A stretch of 64,000 nucleotides of DNA, taken from positions 856,510-920,509 of the forward strand of contig NZ_CP075076.1 of assembly GCF_023035295.1 (NCBI RefSeq), in the 5' to 3' direction. The position numbers and the translations under genes are program-made. Shown here in pieces: positions 1-9,788 of this stretch (positions are counted from its first letter, which is position 1; each line of letters begins with the position of its first letter). Under the pieces are notes generated by a model. It was given only the letters and a program-made list of their open reading frames with translations. It searched no databases and was not told the origin of the DNA. This DNA comes from Borrelia coriaceae. GTDB lineage: Bacteria; Spirochaetota; Spirochaetia; Borreliales; Borreliaceae.

Positions 1-2
1 TT

Positions 3-575
3 CCAAGTCTTAAGGAATTAAATTGTGGTATTAGATCTTTTATAGGTGAGATTTATCAAATTCCACCTAAGTTTTCTTCAATACATGTTAAAGGTAAAAG
101 AGCCTATAAGTTAGCTCTTAATGGGGATTCTTTTAGTCTTCAGTCTAGAAAAGTCAATATATATGACATTCGAGTCTTAAGTTATAATGTTGATTCTCGT
201 ATTTTGAAGCTACAAATAAAATGTTCTAAGGGTACTTATGTTAGAAGTATAGCAAGGGATTTGGCATTGTCTTTAGGGTCATTTGCTTACGTTAAGAGTC
301 TTGAGAGAATTAAGATTGGAGATTTTAGATTAGACAGTGCTTGTTTTTCTGAAGATATTACTACTAGTAGTTCTTTGATGAGTTTAGAGTCTTTAGGGCT
401 TTTTGAAAAAATTTATGTTGCTAATAGTATGATTAAGTTTATTCAAAATGGTATTTATATTAGTGTTGTTATTAATGTTGGTGAGTTTAAGGTTTTGCAA
501 TCTGAAACGGAAGAGATATTAGCACTAATTCGTGGAATTGGTTTGAATAAATATAAATATGTGATCATTTTTTGA
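3..575 (+). CDS. truB: tRNA pseudouridine(55) synthase TruB, 3' part (5' end outside window)
   Basis: TruB makes pseudouridine 55 in the T-loop of most tRNAs. The reading frame is open from base 3, so the gene enters from the left edge and only its last 190 codons are present; the N-terminal catalytic Asp region is not visible. The visible part starts in the conserved segment GEIYQIPPKFSSIHVKGKRA, typical of TruB (Q-PP-x-S-A/S-I-K-x-x-GKRAY), followed by KCSKGTYVRSIARDLA, the family motif around the substrate loop. The short C-terminal tail is AT-rich and divergent. In other bacteria truB often lies beside rpsO, as here, which supports the call. Confidence 0.93.
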   Translation, partial: PSLKELNCGIRSFIGEIYQIPPKFSSIHVKGKRAYKLALNGDSFSLQSRKVNIYDIRVLSYNVDSRILKLQIKCSKGTYVRSIARDLALSLGSFAYVKSLERIKIGDFRLDSACFSEDITTSSSLMSLESLGLFEKIYVANSMIKFIQNGIYISVVINVGEFKVLQSETEEILALIRGIGLNKYKYVIIF

Positions 576-739
576 TAATGGATTTCTGGAACATAATTAG
601 TAATATACATGTTTTAATATTAGGCAAAATAAAAATTTTTAAGAGATAGCTAAGGGTATTCTACGATCATGTTTGATAATCAGCTTAATTGAATTGATTG
701 GTATTTTGTATAACTTGCTAAAAAGTCTTGGTTTTATTT

Positions 740-768
740 TTGTTATTTGAATAAAAAAATATTATAAT
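740..768 (+). promoter_or_regulatory. Predicted sigma-70 promoter for rpsO-pnp
   Basis: TTGTTA at 740-745 and TATAAT at 763-768 are separated by 17 bases, an almost ideal housekeeping promoter. Transcription would start near 775, giving a leader of about 70 bases before rpsO. It lies in the 268-base gap after truB, so rpsO and pnp can be transcribed apart from the upstream genes. No experiment supports it here. Confidence 0.6.
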
Positions 769-788
769 TTACTTTGAAGATTTTAATT

Positions 789-822
789 ATAGCAAGGGTG
801 GGTCTATTTTAGCCTTTGCTAT
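789..822 (+). promoter_or_regulatory. rpsO leader hairpin, candidate S15 autoregulatory element
   Basis: Bases 789-798 pair with 813-822 as a 10-bp stem (one G-U pair, otherwise Watson-Crick) closing a 14-base loop. It sits between the predicted rpsO transcription start and the AGGAG ribosome binding site at 831-835. Within the stem a G-U pair (796/815) is stacked on a G-C pair (797/814), resembling the GU/GC motif that S15 recognises in 16S rRNA and in several unrelated rpsO leaders. The fold is read from sequence; the regulatory role is inference. Confidence 0.5.
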
Positions 823-843
823 GATGGTATAGGAGTCATTTTT

Positions 844-1110
844 ATGATTAGTAAAGAACAAAAGCAAAAAATAATTGCAGAGTTTGGTAAGAATGCAAGT
901 GATACAGGCTCAGTTGAAGTGCAAATAGCGTTAATTACGGATAGAATAAGATATTTGACAGAGCATTTGAAGATCAATAAAAAAGATCATAGCTCTAAGA
1001 GAGGTTTATTAAAGTTAGTTGGGCATAGAAGGAATTTATTAAGATATTATCAGAAAAAGAATTTGGAAGCTTACAGAACCTTAATAGCTAAACTTGGACT
1101 TAGAAAGTAA
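844..1110 (+). CDS. rpsO: 30S ribosomal protein S15
   Basis: An 88-residue protein of the usual S15 length. It carries the family motifs [16 protein letters not shown] near residue 20 and the basic segment [20 protein letters not shown] near residue 46, which contacts the 16S rRNA three-way junction. S15 is a primary binder that nucleates the platform of the small subunit. AGGAG at 831-835 lies 8 bases before the ATG. The pnp start follows 13 bases after the stop, the common rpsO-pnp pair. The leader holds a hairpin that may mediate feedback control by S15. Confidence 0.98.
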   Translation: MISKEQKQKIIAEFGKNASDTGSVEVQIALITDRIRYLTEHLKINKKDHSSKRGLLKLVGHRRNLLRYYQKKNLEAYRTLIAKLGLRK

Positions 1111-1123
1111 TAAGGGGTTAATT

Positions 1124-3277
1124 TTGAGAAAAATTTTGAAGTTAAAAGTAGGAAGAGAAGACTTAATTTTGGAAACAGGATTATTAGCTAAGCAAGCAAA
1201 TGGTGCAGTTCTTGCTACTTATGGTGGTTCTACTGTTCTTGCTACGGTCTGTTGTTCAGATTCAGCCCGTGAAAATTTGGATTTTGTTCCTTTATCTGTT
1301 GAATATAATGAAAAATATTATGCTGCTGGTAAGATTCCTGGAGGATTTATTAAAAGAGAAGGTAAGCCAAAAGATAAGGAAGTACTTGTTTCAAGATTAA
1401 TAGATAGACCTATGAGGCCGCTTTTTGATAAGAGGTTTGGTAGAGAAATTCAGGTTATTCCAACGACTTTGTCTACAGATCAGATGAATCCTCCTGATAT
1501 TGTTGGGATGAATGCTGCTTTTGCGGCAGTTTTTTTGTCAAATATTCCATTTAATGGTCCAATTGCAGCTGTTCGGATAGCTTACTTAAATAATGAGTTT
1601 ATAATAAATCCTTCTTTTGATGAGGTACAAGATTCTATTTTAGACATTGTTGTTGCGGGGAGTTTGGATGGTATTACAATGGTTGAAGGTGGTGCTAATG
1701 AGGTTAGCGAGGAAATTTTGCTTTCTGCAATAGATGAAGCTTATGAGTACATTAAACAAATTTGTAATCTTCAAAAAGAACTTGTGTTAATAGTAGGTGA
1801 GAGAGAAAAGTTGCCACTTGCTTATGAAGAGAGGGCATTTGAATTTAAAGGTGAGCTTAAAGATTTAATTTATTCTGAACTTCAAGTTGCTTGTTTTGTG
1901 AGAGGCAAGCTTAATAGAGATAAGGCTATAAAATTAGTTAAGGAGAAAGCCTATGAACATTTTTCTTCTATAGGTCAGATAACTGAAGAGAATGAGAGTC
2001 TTTTTTATAAAGCTTGTGATGATTTTGAACAAGAAATTGTTAGAAGGTCAATTCTAGAAGATAATCTTAGAACTGATGGACGTACTCCTACACAAATAAG
2101 AGATATTATTGTTGAGGTTGATCTTTTAAAGAGAACCCATGGTTCTGCTCTTTTTACAAGAGGTGAGACCCAGGCCTTGGCAGTAACGACTTTAGGTACA
2201 AGTATTGATGAGCAAATAATGGATGATATTGATGGTGATAAGCGTCTTAATTTTATGCTTCATTATAATTTTCCTCCATTTTCTGTTGGTGAGACTGGCA
2301 GGCTTATGACTGGTAGGCGTGAGATTGGGCATGGACATTTAGCTCAAAGGTCTTTAGAGGCAATGTTACCTAAAAAGGATGATTTTCCTTATACTATTAG
2401 AGTAGTATCTGAGGTATTAGAATCAAATGGATCATCATCAATGGCTACAGTATGTTCTGGAAGTATGTCTTTAATGGCTGCGGGAGTTCCTGTTAAAGAG
2501 CAAGTTGCAGGGATAGCTATGGGACTTGTTAGTGAGGGTGATAAGTATGTTATTTTGAGTGATATTCTTGGAGAAGAAGATCATTTGGGTGATATGGACT
2601 TTAAGGTGGCAGGAACTAAGAATGGAATTACTGGCTTTCAGATGGACATTAAGATTTCAAATGTTACAAAGCAATTGATGAAGGATGCTCTTGAGCAGGC
2701 ACGAATTGGAAGAATGCATATTTTATCTATTATGGATTCTGTAATTTCAAGATCAAGAGATGATATATCTGTTAATGCGCCTAAGATTGTGCAGCTTCAA
2801 ATTGATATTGATAAAATTTCTCTTGTTATTGGATCTACTGGTAAGACAGTTAAAGCAATTACAGATGAGTTTGAGGTTAGGGTGCAAATTGAGCAAGATG
2901 GTAGGATTACTCTTTTTGGAACTGATGACTTAAAGATGCAAAAAGCTAAAGCAAGGATAGAGAGTATTGTCAGAGAACCTAAAATTGGTGAGGTTTATGA
3001 AGGGATTGTTAAAAAGGTTAATAGTTTTGGAGCTTTCATTGAACTTACTCCTACCAAGGAAGGATTTTTAAGTAACCGAGCAAGATCAAGGGACGATAGA
3101 TATGGTGATATTAGACATTCTAGATATGGTAGTAGTAGATATTCTAGGTATGGTAAAGATAGTAGAAATACATTTGCTATGCGGCCTGTAAGATTAGAGG
3201 AAGGGCAAATGGTTAAGGTGAGAATATCTGATATCGATAAGTTTGGTAAGATTGAGCTTGAGTTAGTTAGAGATTAG
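1124..3277 (+). CDS. pnp: Polyribonucleotide nucleotidyltransferase (PNPase)
   Basis: PNPase degrades RNA 3' to 5' phosphorolytically and is a core RNA-decay enzyme. At 717 residues it has the full layout: two RNase PH domains (about 10-140 and 320-460), a KH domain (about 545-610) and a C-terminal S1 domain. Catalytic-site motifs are visible: [20 protein letters not shown] and [19 protein letters not shown] at 1124 is taken as start because AAGGGG at 1112-1117 precedes it by 6 bases; a longer frame from 1094 would overlap rpsO. The S1 domain is odd: where the usual HIS-type loop should be, a stretch of about 45 residues is rich in Arg, Ser, Tyr and Gly (RYG/SRY repeats). Confidence 0.97.
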   Translation: MRKILKLKVGREDLILETGLLAKQANGAVLATYGGSTVLATVCCSDSARENLDFVPLSVEYNEKYYAAGKIPGGFIKREGKPKDKEVLVSRLIDRPMRPLFDKRFGREIQVIPTTLSTDQMNPPDIVGMNAAFAAVFLSNIPFNGPIAAVRIAYLNNEFIINPSFDEVQDSILDIVVAGSLDGITMVEGGANEVSEEILLSAIDEAYEYIKQICNLQKELVLIVGEREKLPLAYEERAFEFKGELKDLIYSELQVACFVRGKLNRDKAIKLVKEKAYEHFSSIGQITEENESLFYKACDDFEQEIVRRSILEDNLRTDGRTPTQIRDIIVEVDLLKRTHGSALFTRGETQALAVTTLGTSIDEQIMDDIDGDKRLNFMLHYNFPPFSVGETGRLMTGRREIGHGHLAQRSLEAMLPKKDDFPYTIRVVSEVLESNGSSSMATVCSGSMSLMAAGVPVKEQVAGIAMGLVSEGDKYVILSDILGEEDHLGDMDFKVAGTKNGITGFQMDIKISNVTKQLMKDALEQARIGRMHILSIMDSVISRSRDDISVNAPKIVQLQIDIDKISLVIGSTGKTVKAITDEFEVRVQIEQDGRITLFGTDDLKMQKAKARIESIVREPKIGEVYEGIVKKVNSFGAFIELTPTKEGFLSNRARSRDDRYGDIRHSRYGSSRYSRYGKDSRNTFAMRPVRLEEGQMVKVRISDIDKFGKIELELVRD

Positions 3278-3286
3278 TAAATAGTT

Positions 3287-4795
3287 ATGTGCTTTATAGA
3301 TCATATAAATAGTATTTTAAAAAATAAGCTTATCTTTTTGAGCTTATTTTTGTCATGTCTTACTAGTGAAGATGCTAATTTATCTTTTTATGTTGCAGAT
3401 AATATTCAAGAGCCAAATGTTGATGCATTGGATATTGATGAGTCAGGTCTTGGTACAAGAGGTCATTTGTTTGGTCTTAAAGATGATGAACCTTTTTTTT
3501 TAAGTGATGCTTTTTTAAAAGAAGATAATTTTTATTTTAAAAGTGCTAGAGAGAGTTATGCACAAAAGAATTTTGGCATGGCAATTTACTATTTGAATAA
3601 AATAGTAACTGATGAAAAAAATTATGGTAAAGAATTAATTGCTAAATCCAATTTATTTTTTGGTTATTTAAATTATGATATGGGAGTTTATGATCTTTCA
3701 GAATATCATTTTGATAATTTTTTAAAAGATTATCAATATTCTCATGCTAGTCTTAGAGTTGCTGAACTTAAGTATTTTGTTAAGGATAGAATGGGTGCAA
3801 TCTCTGCATTAAGAGATATTGATAAAATTTCTATTAAGTCAGGCTATGATCAAGGAATTTATAATTTTCTGAATAATAAATTTAGAATAAATTATTTAAA
3901 TTTAGAATCTTTAGGGTTTTTAGATAATAGTATTTTTGACATGTTTATTGTAGGAAGTAATGTTTTTGTTTCAAACATATTTGGTGGTCTTTTAAGATAT
4001 GATATTAGAAATAATGAATATCAGGTTTATATTAAAGATAAAAAGAGTATTGTTTTAAATGGACTTAAAGGATTTGCAGAACATAAAGGAGTTGTATACG
4101 TTGGTGGGAATAATGCTCTTTATTATATTGATGATTTAGAAACTCCTATTAAGCAAGTGAAAATACCTTTAAATGTTAACTTAAATAGTATACAAGTTTT
4201 GCTGGGCGCTAAAGATGGAGTTTTTGTTGGTACTCTAAATTCTGGGTTATGGTTTTACTCCGATTTAGGTGAGTGGACTTATATCAAGCTTGGTTCTAAT
4301 AGGATCTCATCATTGTATTTAGATGAGGATAAAGATTTATTATTGGTAGGAACAATGGATAAGTCTGTTTATACTATTGACTTATCCAATTTAAGTAACG
4401 TTAAACATTTAAATTGGGGAAAGGTAGATAGTGAAAAAAATATTAATTTTATAAAGAAGCATGAAGGTGATTATTACGTTGGAACTTATGGAGGAGGTCT
4501 TTTTAGGTTCAATTTAGATAGTCTTACATATGTAAAATATAATGTTAATAATGATTCTAGTATTGGATATTTTCTTGATATGGAGATTAGAGATGATAAA
4601 TTATTATTTGCAACTTTTGAACATGGTTTATTAATTTACGATACAGTGAGTGATAATTGGGATTATTTAGGCCCTGGTGATGGACTTATTAGTTTGAATT
4701 TAGTAAAAGTTTTAAATTTTGATGATTATATTGTGCTTGGGACTTTAAATAATGGTTTGGTTTTTGTAAATGAGAGTATTAAAAGACAATTATGA
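3287..4795 (+). CDS. Exported protein with N-terminal TPR-like region and beta-propeller repeats, possible lipoprotein
   Basis: A 502-residue protein of unknown function at the position of BB_0806-type hypotheticals. The N-terminus has a basic start, a hydrophobic run and LFLSC near residue 24, a plausible spirochaetal lipobox. Residues about 75-170 look like helical TPR-type repeats. From about 205 to the end come repeated blades with GGL/GL-x-x-Y/F-D/N patterns (GGLLRYDIRNN, GGLFRFNLDS, GLLIYDTVSDN), as in two-component-regulator-type propellers. It would act as a periplasmic or surface-anchored scaffold; the partner is unknown. Its end overlaps the start of the LptF-like gene by 26 bases, suggesting translational coupling with envelope transport genes. 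Confidence 0.8.
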   Translation: MCFIDHINSILKNKLIFLSLFLSCLTSEDANLSFYVADNIQEPNVDALDIDESGLGTRGHLFGLKDDEPFFLSDAFLKEDNFYFKSARESYAQKNFGMAIYYLNKIVTDEKNYGKELIAKSNLFFGYLNYDMGVYDLSEYHFDNFLKDYQYSHASLRVAELKYFVKDRMGAISALRDIDKISIKSGYDQGIYNFLNNKFRINYLNLESLGFLDNSIFDMFIVGSNVFVSNIFGGLLRYDIRNNEYQVYIKDKKSIVLNGLKGFAEHKGVVYVGGNNALYYIDDLETPIKQVKIPLNVNLNSIQVLLGAKDGVFVGTLNSGLWFYSDLGEWTYIKLGSNRISSLYLDEDKDLLLVGTMDKSVYTIDLSNLSNVKHLNWGKVDSEKNINFIKKHEGDYYVGTYGGGLFRFNLDSLTYVKYNVNNDSSIGYFLDMEIRDDKLLFATFEHGLLIYDTVSDNWDYLGPGDGLISLNLVKVLNFDDYIVLGTLNNGLVFVNESIKRQL

Positions 4796-6059
4796 ATCTT
4801 ACATAATTATTGAATTTGTTAAGTATTTTTTAATTACTTTTTTATTTTTTTTCTTTGTATTTTTCATAAACCAAATACTTTTTTTTATGAGAATACTCCT
4901 TCAAAACTATGTTCCGTTTTTAAAGGCTTTTATTTTTGTTGTATATTCACTTCCTATGATAATTGCTCTTTCGCCCCCATTTGCGGCTTTGCTATCAGTA
5001 ATACTTACCATTTATAGATTCAAACTTAATAATGAAATATTGGCTTTTAGATCAATTGGAATTTCTATTTTTGATTTGTTAGTTCCATTTTTTAAATTGG
5101 GAGTAATTATTGCATTAATTTCTTTTATTGCAAATGATTTTTTGTTGCCCCTTGGTTCTATTGGTAGGTTAAAAATTTTTAATGAAATTAAGGAAGAAAT
5201 ACCTCATTTGATATTGAAACCTTATTCAAGCAAACAGTATGGAGATTTAATATTTGTATCAGGAGAAAAATCTGAGCGGGGGTATAGAAATGTTACTTTT
5301 TTCGATAATACTAAACTTAAAGGTCATGACAGGATATTGATGGCAAGGGAACTTAACATTCAAAAAGAAAACCATCAGGTATATTTTATTTTAAATGATG
5401 TTTTATCTATTGCCTTAACAGAGGACGAGAGTGGGTTTTATGACTATTTTTATGCTGATCGGATGAAATATTCAATTGATCAAGTTACGTTCAGTGATAG
5501 TTGGTTGTTAAGTTATGTAGCACCATCTCAAATGAGTATTAGAGATGTTATGAAACTTGTTGTGAAGCAAAGTAAGTTAGTTAAAGAGTTAAATATGAAA
5601 AATAATTTAGAAGAAGATCTTTTGTATTTGAATTTTTCAAATGCTTATTTGAATTACTTATATTCTGAGAATAATATTTTAGATGAAGAATATGTTCTTG
5701 AAAACATAAATTATATGTATAACTTAAGTTTAAATTATGCTCCTTATGAAGATCTGATTGTTAAGAGAAGTTATGCTCTTTTTTGTTTGGAATTTTATCA
5801 AAAAATTAGTTTGCCATTATCTGTTCTATTTTTTATCTTCTTAGCTTTTGGTATGGGTATGTATTCAAATAAAAAATATTCTATTGTTTTGGAGCTTGTA
5901 CTTTCAATTCTTATTTGTGTTTTCTATTGGGTCATGTTCATTGGTGGAAAAGTTTATACTGTGCAATATTCTCCAAATCCTTTTCTTATTACTATTTTAC
6001 CAAACATGATGTTAATTTTTGCAGGTTTAATACTTTTTGTGAGAGTGTTGAAAAAGTGA
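4770..6059 (+). CDS. lptF: LptF/LptG (YjgP/YjgQ) family permease, first copy
   Basis: A 429-residue inner-membrane protein with a membrane segment near residues 12-35, two more by about 115, a large periplasmic domain (about 120-340) and three C-terminal membrane segments. This is the fold of LptF/LptG, which in Gram-negatives pull lipopolysaccharide out of the inner membrane with the LptB ATPase. It overlaps the upstream propeller gene by 26 bases and the downstream family member by four (GTGA). Borrelia is known not to make LPS, so the cargo here is unclear. Which copy corresponds to LptF and which to LptG is inferred from gene order only. Confidence 0.82.
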   Translation: MRVLKDNYESYIIIEFVKYFLITFLFFFFVFFINQILFFMRILLQNYVPFLKAFIFVVYSLPMIIALSPPFAALLSVILTIYRFKLNNEILAFRSIGISIFDLLVPFFKLGVIIALISFIANDFLLPLGSIGRLKIFNEIKEEIPHLILKPYSSKQYGDLIFVSGEKSERGYRNVTFFDNTKLKGHDRILMARELNIQKENHQVYFILNDVLSIALTEDESGFYDYFYADRMKYSIDQVTFSDSWLLSYVAPSQMSIRDVMKLVVKQSKLVKELNMKNNLEEDLLYLNFSNAYLNYLYSENNILDEEYVLENINYMYNLSLNYAPYEDLIVKRSYALFCLEFYQKISLPLSVLFFIFLAFGMGMYSNKKYSIVLELVLSILICVFYWVMFIGGKVYTVQYSPNPFLITILPNMMLIFAGLILFVRVLKK

Positions 6060-7126
6060 AAGTAGATAAACTTTTTGTAAATAATATATCGTTGACTTTT
6101 CTATTTATGAATTTTCTTTTTGTGATTTTAATTGTGCTTTTCGATTTATTTACAAATCTTTTTAATTATCTTGATCATAATCTTAGTATTAATGATATTG
6201 TTTATATCTATTATCTTTATTTGCCAAAGTGTTTTTCAGATGGTTTGGCTTTGTCTTTTCTTTTTGCTGTTTCTAATCTTATTGGCAATCTTTCTATGAG
6301 GAATGAAATAATAGGACTTTTTAGTTGTGGTATTTCTATTGCTAGAATATTAAGGTCAATAATTATGCTTAGTATTGTTATTTCTGTAATGCTCTTTTTT
6401 TTTGATAATTATTTGGTTATCGATACTGTTGCTAAAAGGGATGCTTTTCTTAAAAATAGTATTGGCAAGCAGCAAGGTGTAGGTGATAGAAATGTAATCA
6501 TTAGAGATTTTGCAAGAGAAATTTACAATATTAAGCATTATGATATTGAGAATGATATCATTGCTAATTTGATGATTATTTTAAAAGATCAGAATGATAA
6601 TTTTAAAAAGAGGTATGATATAAGTAAGGCTGAATGGATTGACTCTGGTTGGCGTCTTTATGGTGTAAGAGAATTTTCTAGAGTAGAACGAGATGTATTA
6701 GAGACATTTCATGAAGTTCTTGATGGTAGAGGGATTGTTAATTTAGAGCCTGAATATATTAAAATAGTTATGCTTTCATCGAAAACTTTGAATTTTTCAA
6801 GGCTTATTAGTTGGATTGGTGCTCTTAAGAGAGAAAATTTGGATTATTCTGAAGCTTTATTTGATTTTTTAAGCAGAATATTTTTTTCATTTAGATTGAT
6901 ACTTCTTAGTTTTACTGTGGGTTTTGTAAGTCTTGCTTTGAAAAAAAATATTTTTATATGGAGTTTGTTAAATAGCATTGCATTTGCCGTTGTATATGTT
7001 ATGTCGATTATGGTTTTTAGTTTTTTAGCAGATCTTGACTATTTGCCTATAGCAGTTGCAAGTGCATTGCCCACGATTTTTTTTATTATTATTAATTTTA
7101 TTGTTTATAATTTTGTATGTAAGTAA
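6056..7126 (+). CDS. lptG: LptF/LptG (YjgP/YjgQ) family permease, second copy
   Basis: A 356-residue integral membrane protein with the same topology as its neighbour: two N-terminal membrane hairpins, a periplasmic beta-rich domain (about 130-260) and three C-terminal helices. GTG at 6056 is chosen as start because it overlaps the TGA of lptF in a GTGA arrangement; the frame is open further upstream, but that part lies inside lptF and reads as non-membrane, low-quality sequence. Together the two genes would form a heterodimeric permease. The ATPase subunit is not in this window. Confidence 0.8.
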   Translation: MKVDKLFVNNISLTFLFMNFLFVILIVLFDLFTNLFNYLDHNLSINDIVYIYYLYLPKCFSDGLALSFLFAVSNLIGNLSMRNEIIGLFSCGISIARILRSIIMLSIVISVMLFFFDNYLVIDTVAKRDAFLKNSIGKQQGVGDRNVIIRDFAREIYNIKHYDIENDIIANLMIILKDQNDNFKKRYDISKAEWIDSGWRLYGVREFSRVERDVLETFHEVLDGRGIVNLEPEYIKIVMLSSKTLNFSRLISWIGALKRENLDYSEALFDFLSRIFFSFRLILLSFTVGFVSLALKKNIFIWSLLNSIAFAVVYVMSIMVFSFLADLDYLPIAVASALPTIFFIIINFIVYNFVCK

Positions 7127-7144
7127 TAGGTTATTAAAAGTTTT

Positions 7145-8272
7145 ATGTTTAGTATTATTAAAGATGATAAAGATTCGAATGCAAGACTTGGTATTCTTGA
7201 ACTTCCTCATGGGAAGGTGGAAACCCCGTGTTTTATGCCAGTTGGTACTTTGGGTGCAATGAAGGCTTTAAATCATGATGTACTTGAGAAGTTGGGATGT
7301 AATTTAATGCTTGCGAATACTTACCATCTTTATTTAAGACCTGGTATTGATGTTATAAAAAAGTATGGAGGTTTGCATAATTTTACAACTTGGAATAAAA
7401 ATTTTTTGACAGATTCTGGGGGATTTCAAGTATTTTCTTTATCTAATTTTAGAAAGATTGAAACTGAGGGAGTAGATTTTAAATCGCATATTGATGGTTC
7501 TAGACACTATTTTACACCTGAGAGTGTATTCAAGCTGCAAGAAATTTTTGAGAGTGATATTATTATGGCTCTTGATATATGTAGTTCTTATGGGATTGAT
7601 TACAGTGAAGCAAGTTTGTATACAAATATTACGACTTCTTGGGCTCGTAGGACATTACGTGCTTATGAAAATAGGAAAGAAGGATATGATGGTCTTTTAT
7701 TTTTAATAACGCAAGGGAATTTTTTTAAGGATTTGAGAAAAAGAAGTACTGAAGCGATTTTAGAATTCAATAGTCCTGGTATTGCAATTGGCGGAATTTC
7801 TGTTGGAGAACCAAAAGATAAATACTTAGAAATTCTTGAATATAATTCTTCGTTAATACCTAAGTCTAAACCAAAATATGTAATGGGAATTGGTACACCT
7901 CACTATATATTGGATGCAATATATTATGGTATTGATATTTTTGATTGTGTTAATCCTATGAGAATTGCTAGGCATGGTTCGTTATTGACCGATAATGGAG
8001 TATTGCGTATTAAGAGAGCTGAATTTAATGTTGATACTTGTCCTGTTGAGAGAAATTGTTCTTGTACCTTATGTACAAGGTATACAAGGGGGTATTTAAG
8101 ACATTTAATTAAATCAGGAGAGACTCTTGGAGTTATGTTGGCCAGTGAGCATAATATTCATTATATGTTTAGACTTATTCAAAAGTCTCGAGATGCAATT
8201 ATGAATGATGATTTTATAAAATTTAGGAAGCTTTATTTGCGCAAATATGATGAAGGTAATTTTTATGAATAG
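7145..8272 (+). CDS. tgt: tRNA-guanine transglycosylase
   Basis: Tgt exchanges guanine 34 of GUN-anticodon tRNAs for preQ1 in the queuosine pathway. The 375-residue length is typical. Visible motifs are [11 protein letters not shown] (Asp of the active site, near residue 91), [10 protein letters not shown] (substrate pocket), [14 protein letters not shown] (nucleophilic Asp, near 265) and the zinc site CSCTLC with a downstream His (SEHNIHYM). Borrelia has few queuosine biosynthesis genes, so the base is presumably scavenged; that is background knowledge, not seen here. Its 3' end overlaps the murJ start region. Confidence 0.96.
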   Translation: MFSIIKDDKDSNARLGILELPHGKVETPCFMPVGTLGAMKALNHDVLEKLGCNLMLANTYHLYLRPGIDVIKKYGGLHNFTTWNKNFLTDSGGFQVFSLSNFRKIETEGVDFKSHIDGSRHYFTPESVFKLQEIFESDIIMALDICSSYGIDYSEASLYTNITTSWARRTLRAYENRKEGYDGLLFLITQGNFFKDLRKRSTEAILEFNSPGIAIGGISVGEPKDKYLEILEYNSSLIPKSKPKYVMGIGTPHYILDAIYYGIDIFDCVNPMRIARHGSLLTDNGVLRIKRAEFNVDTCPVERNCSCTLCTRYTRGYLRHLIKSGETLGVMLASEHNIHYMFRLIQKSRDAIMNDDFIKFRKLYLRKYDEGNFYE

Positions 8273-9788
8273 AGATATTCTTTCAACAGTGATTGTTATG
8301 ATTTCAATTTTTTTTTCACGTATAATGGGTTTTGTTAAGATAAAAGTATTTTCATATTATTTTGGTGCAAATCTTGAAGCAGATATTTTTAATTATGTTT
8401 TTAATATTCCGAATAATTTAAGAAAACTTATTTCAGAAGGTGCAATGACTTCAGCTTTTATGCCTGAATTTGCTCATGAGAGAAATAAATCTAATAATCA
8501 TGCTATTGATTTTTTCAGACGAGTTATCACGTTTAATATTATAAGTATTAGTTTTATTGTCTGTATTATGATTTTTTTTTCTCGACAAATTATTTATTTT
8601 GTATCTTCTTATAGAGATAGTAATTTGGAATTAGCCAGTTATATATTTAATTACTTAATACTTTATGTGTTACTTATAAGTTTGGCATCAGTATTTGCAG
8701 CAGTTTTAAATTCTTATAAGTTTTTTTTTATTCCATCTTTTTCGTCTGTTATGCTCTCTTTTAGCATTATATTAAGTATATCTTTGTTTTACAGGCAATA
8801 TGGCATATATAGTGCTGTTATTGGGGTTATTGTTGGTGGGATTTTGCAGTTTTTAGTTCAGATGATAAATTGTATCTATATTGGTATTACATATAAGCCA
8901 ACATTGAATTTTAATGATCCTTCATTTTTGAGGTTTTTAAATAGATGGGCACATATAATTTTATCAGCTTTTTTGGCAATTGTTACTCAGCAGGTTTCAT
9001 TTGGTTTAGCATCAACTTTGGATATTGGAAGCGTTTCTGTTTTAAGTAATGCAATTGTTTATTATCAGCTTCCTGTTGGACTTTTTTATGTCTCTATTTC
9101 TACAGTTATTTTTCCTAAGATGGTTGAATATGCTTCTTTAGGTAATACTAAAGAGTTAAATTTGATTTTAAATCGGGGAATTGATATTCTGATTTTTCTT
9201 TTAGTTCCAATATCGTTTTTAATGTATATTTGGGCTGATCCTATTTTAAATTTGTTGCTTACAGGGGGTAAATTTTCTGTATATGACACTCAAAGAACAG
9301 TTAAGGTACTTCAATATTTTTTAATTGGATTGCCATTCTCTTCAGTTTTTGGATTGTTTCAGAAATATTATTTTTCTGTACGTGATTCAAGAATTCCACT
9401 TTATTTTAATCTTTTTTTTGCTGTCATTGATATTGCGATCTCAGTTTTTGGTGTTTACTTTTATAAAGTAGTAGATATTTTGCCTCTTGCGCAATCAATT
9501 TCTTTCATTTTATGTGTTATTATTTTTTATTTCTTTGGACTTAAGAGTGGGATAAAACTTGAATTTATTAGCTCTTCAATAGCTCTTATAAAGGCATTTA
9601 TTTCTATTATTCCTTTATATTTGTTTTATACTCTTTTTAAGAATTTTAAGTGGGATGTAGGATTTAGTTTTTATAATTTTTACTTATTAAGTGTTGCGGG
9701 TGCACTTAGTATTATTATTTTAATACTATGTTATTATTTACTTGGTGTTAGTAAGTTTTTTAAATTTATTAGTAAGGAAGTTGCGTGA
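8265..9788 (+). CDS. murJ: Lipid II flippase MurJ (MviN family)
   Basis: A polytopic membrane protein of 507 residues with about 14 hydrophobic segments, matching the MurJ/MviN group of the MOP superfamily that flips the peptidoglycan precursor lipid II. The N-terminal stretch [20 protein letters not shown], followed by [20 protein letters not shown], is diagnostic of the family. ATG at 8265 is preferred over an earlier in-frame ATG at 8247 because GAAGG at 8252-8256 sits about 8 bases before it. It overlaps the tgt stop by 8 bases. murC in the same window acts earlier in the pathway. Confidence 0.94.
   Translation: MNRDILSTVIVMISIFFSRIMGFVKIKVFSYYFGANLEADIFNYVFNIPNNLRKLISEGAMTSAFMPEFAHERNKSNNHAIDFFRRVITFNIISISFIVCIMIFFSRQIIYFVSSYRDSNLELASYIFNYLILYVLLISLASVFAAVLNSYKFFFIPSFSSVMLSFSIILSISLFYRQYGIYSAVIGVIVGGILQFLVQMINCIYIGITYKPTLNFNDPSFLRFLNRWAHIILSAFLAIVTQQVSFGLASTLDIGSVSVLSNAIVYYQLPVGLFYVSISTVIFPKMVEYASLGNTKELNLILNRGIDILIFLLVPISFLMYIWADPILNLLLTGGKFSVYDTQRTVKVLQYFLIGLPFSSVFGLFQKYYFSVRDSRIPLYFNLFFAVIDIAISVFGVYFYKVVDILPLAQSISFILCVIIFYFFGLKSGIKLEFISSSIALIKAFISIIPLYLFYTLFKNFKWDVGFSFYNFYLLSVAGALSIIILILCYYLLGVSKFFKFISKEVA

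Noticed and set aside
5915-6055. Upstream extension of the second LptF/G gene
   Set aside because: The frame is open but lies entirely inside the first permease gene and encodes a His/Cys/Phe-rich stretch unlike the family; the GTGA junction at 6056 is the better start.
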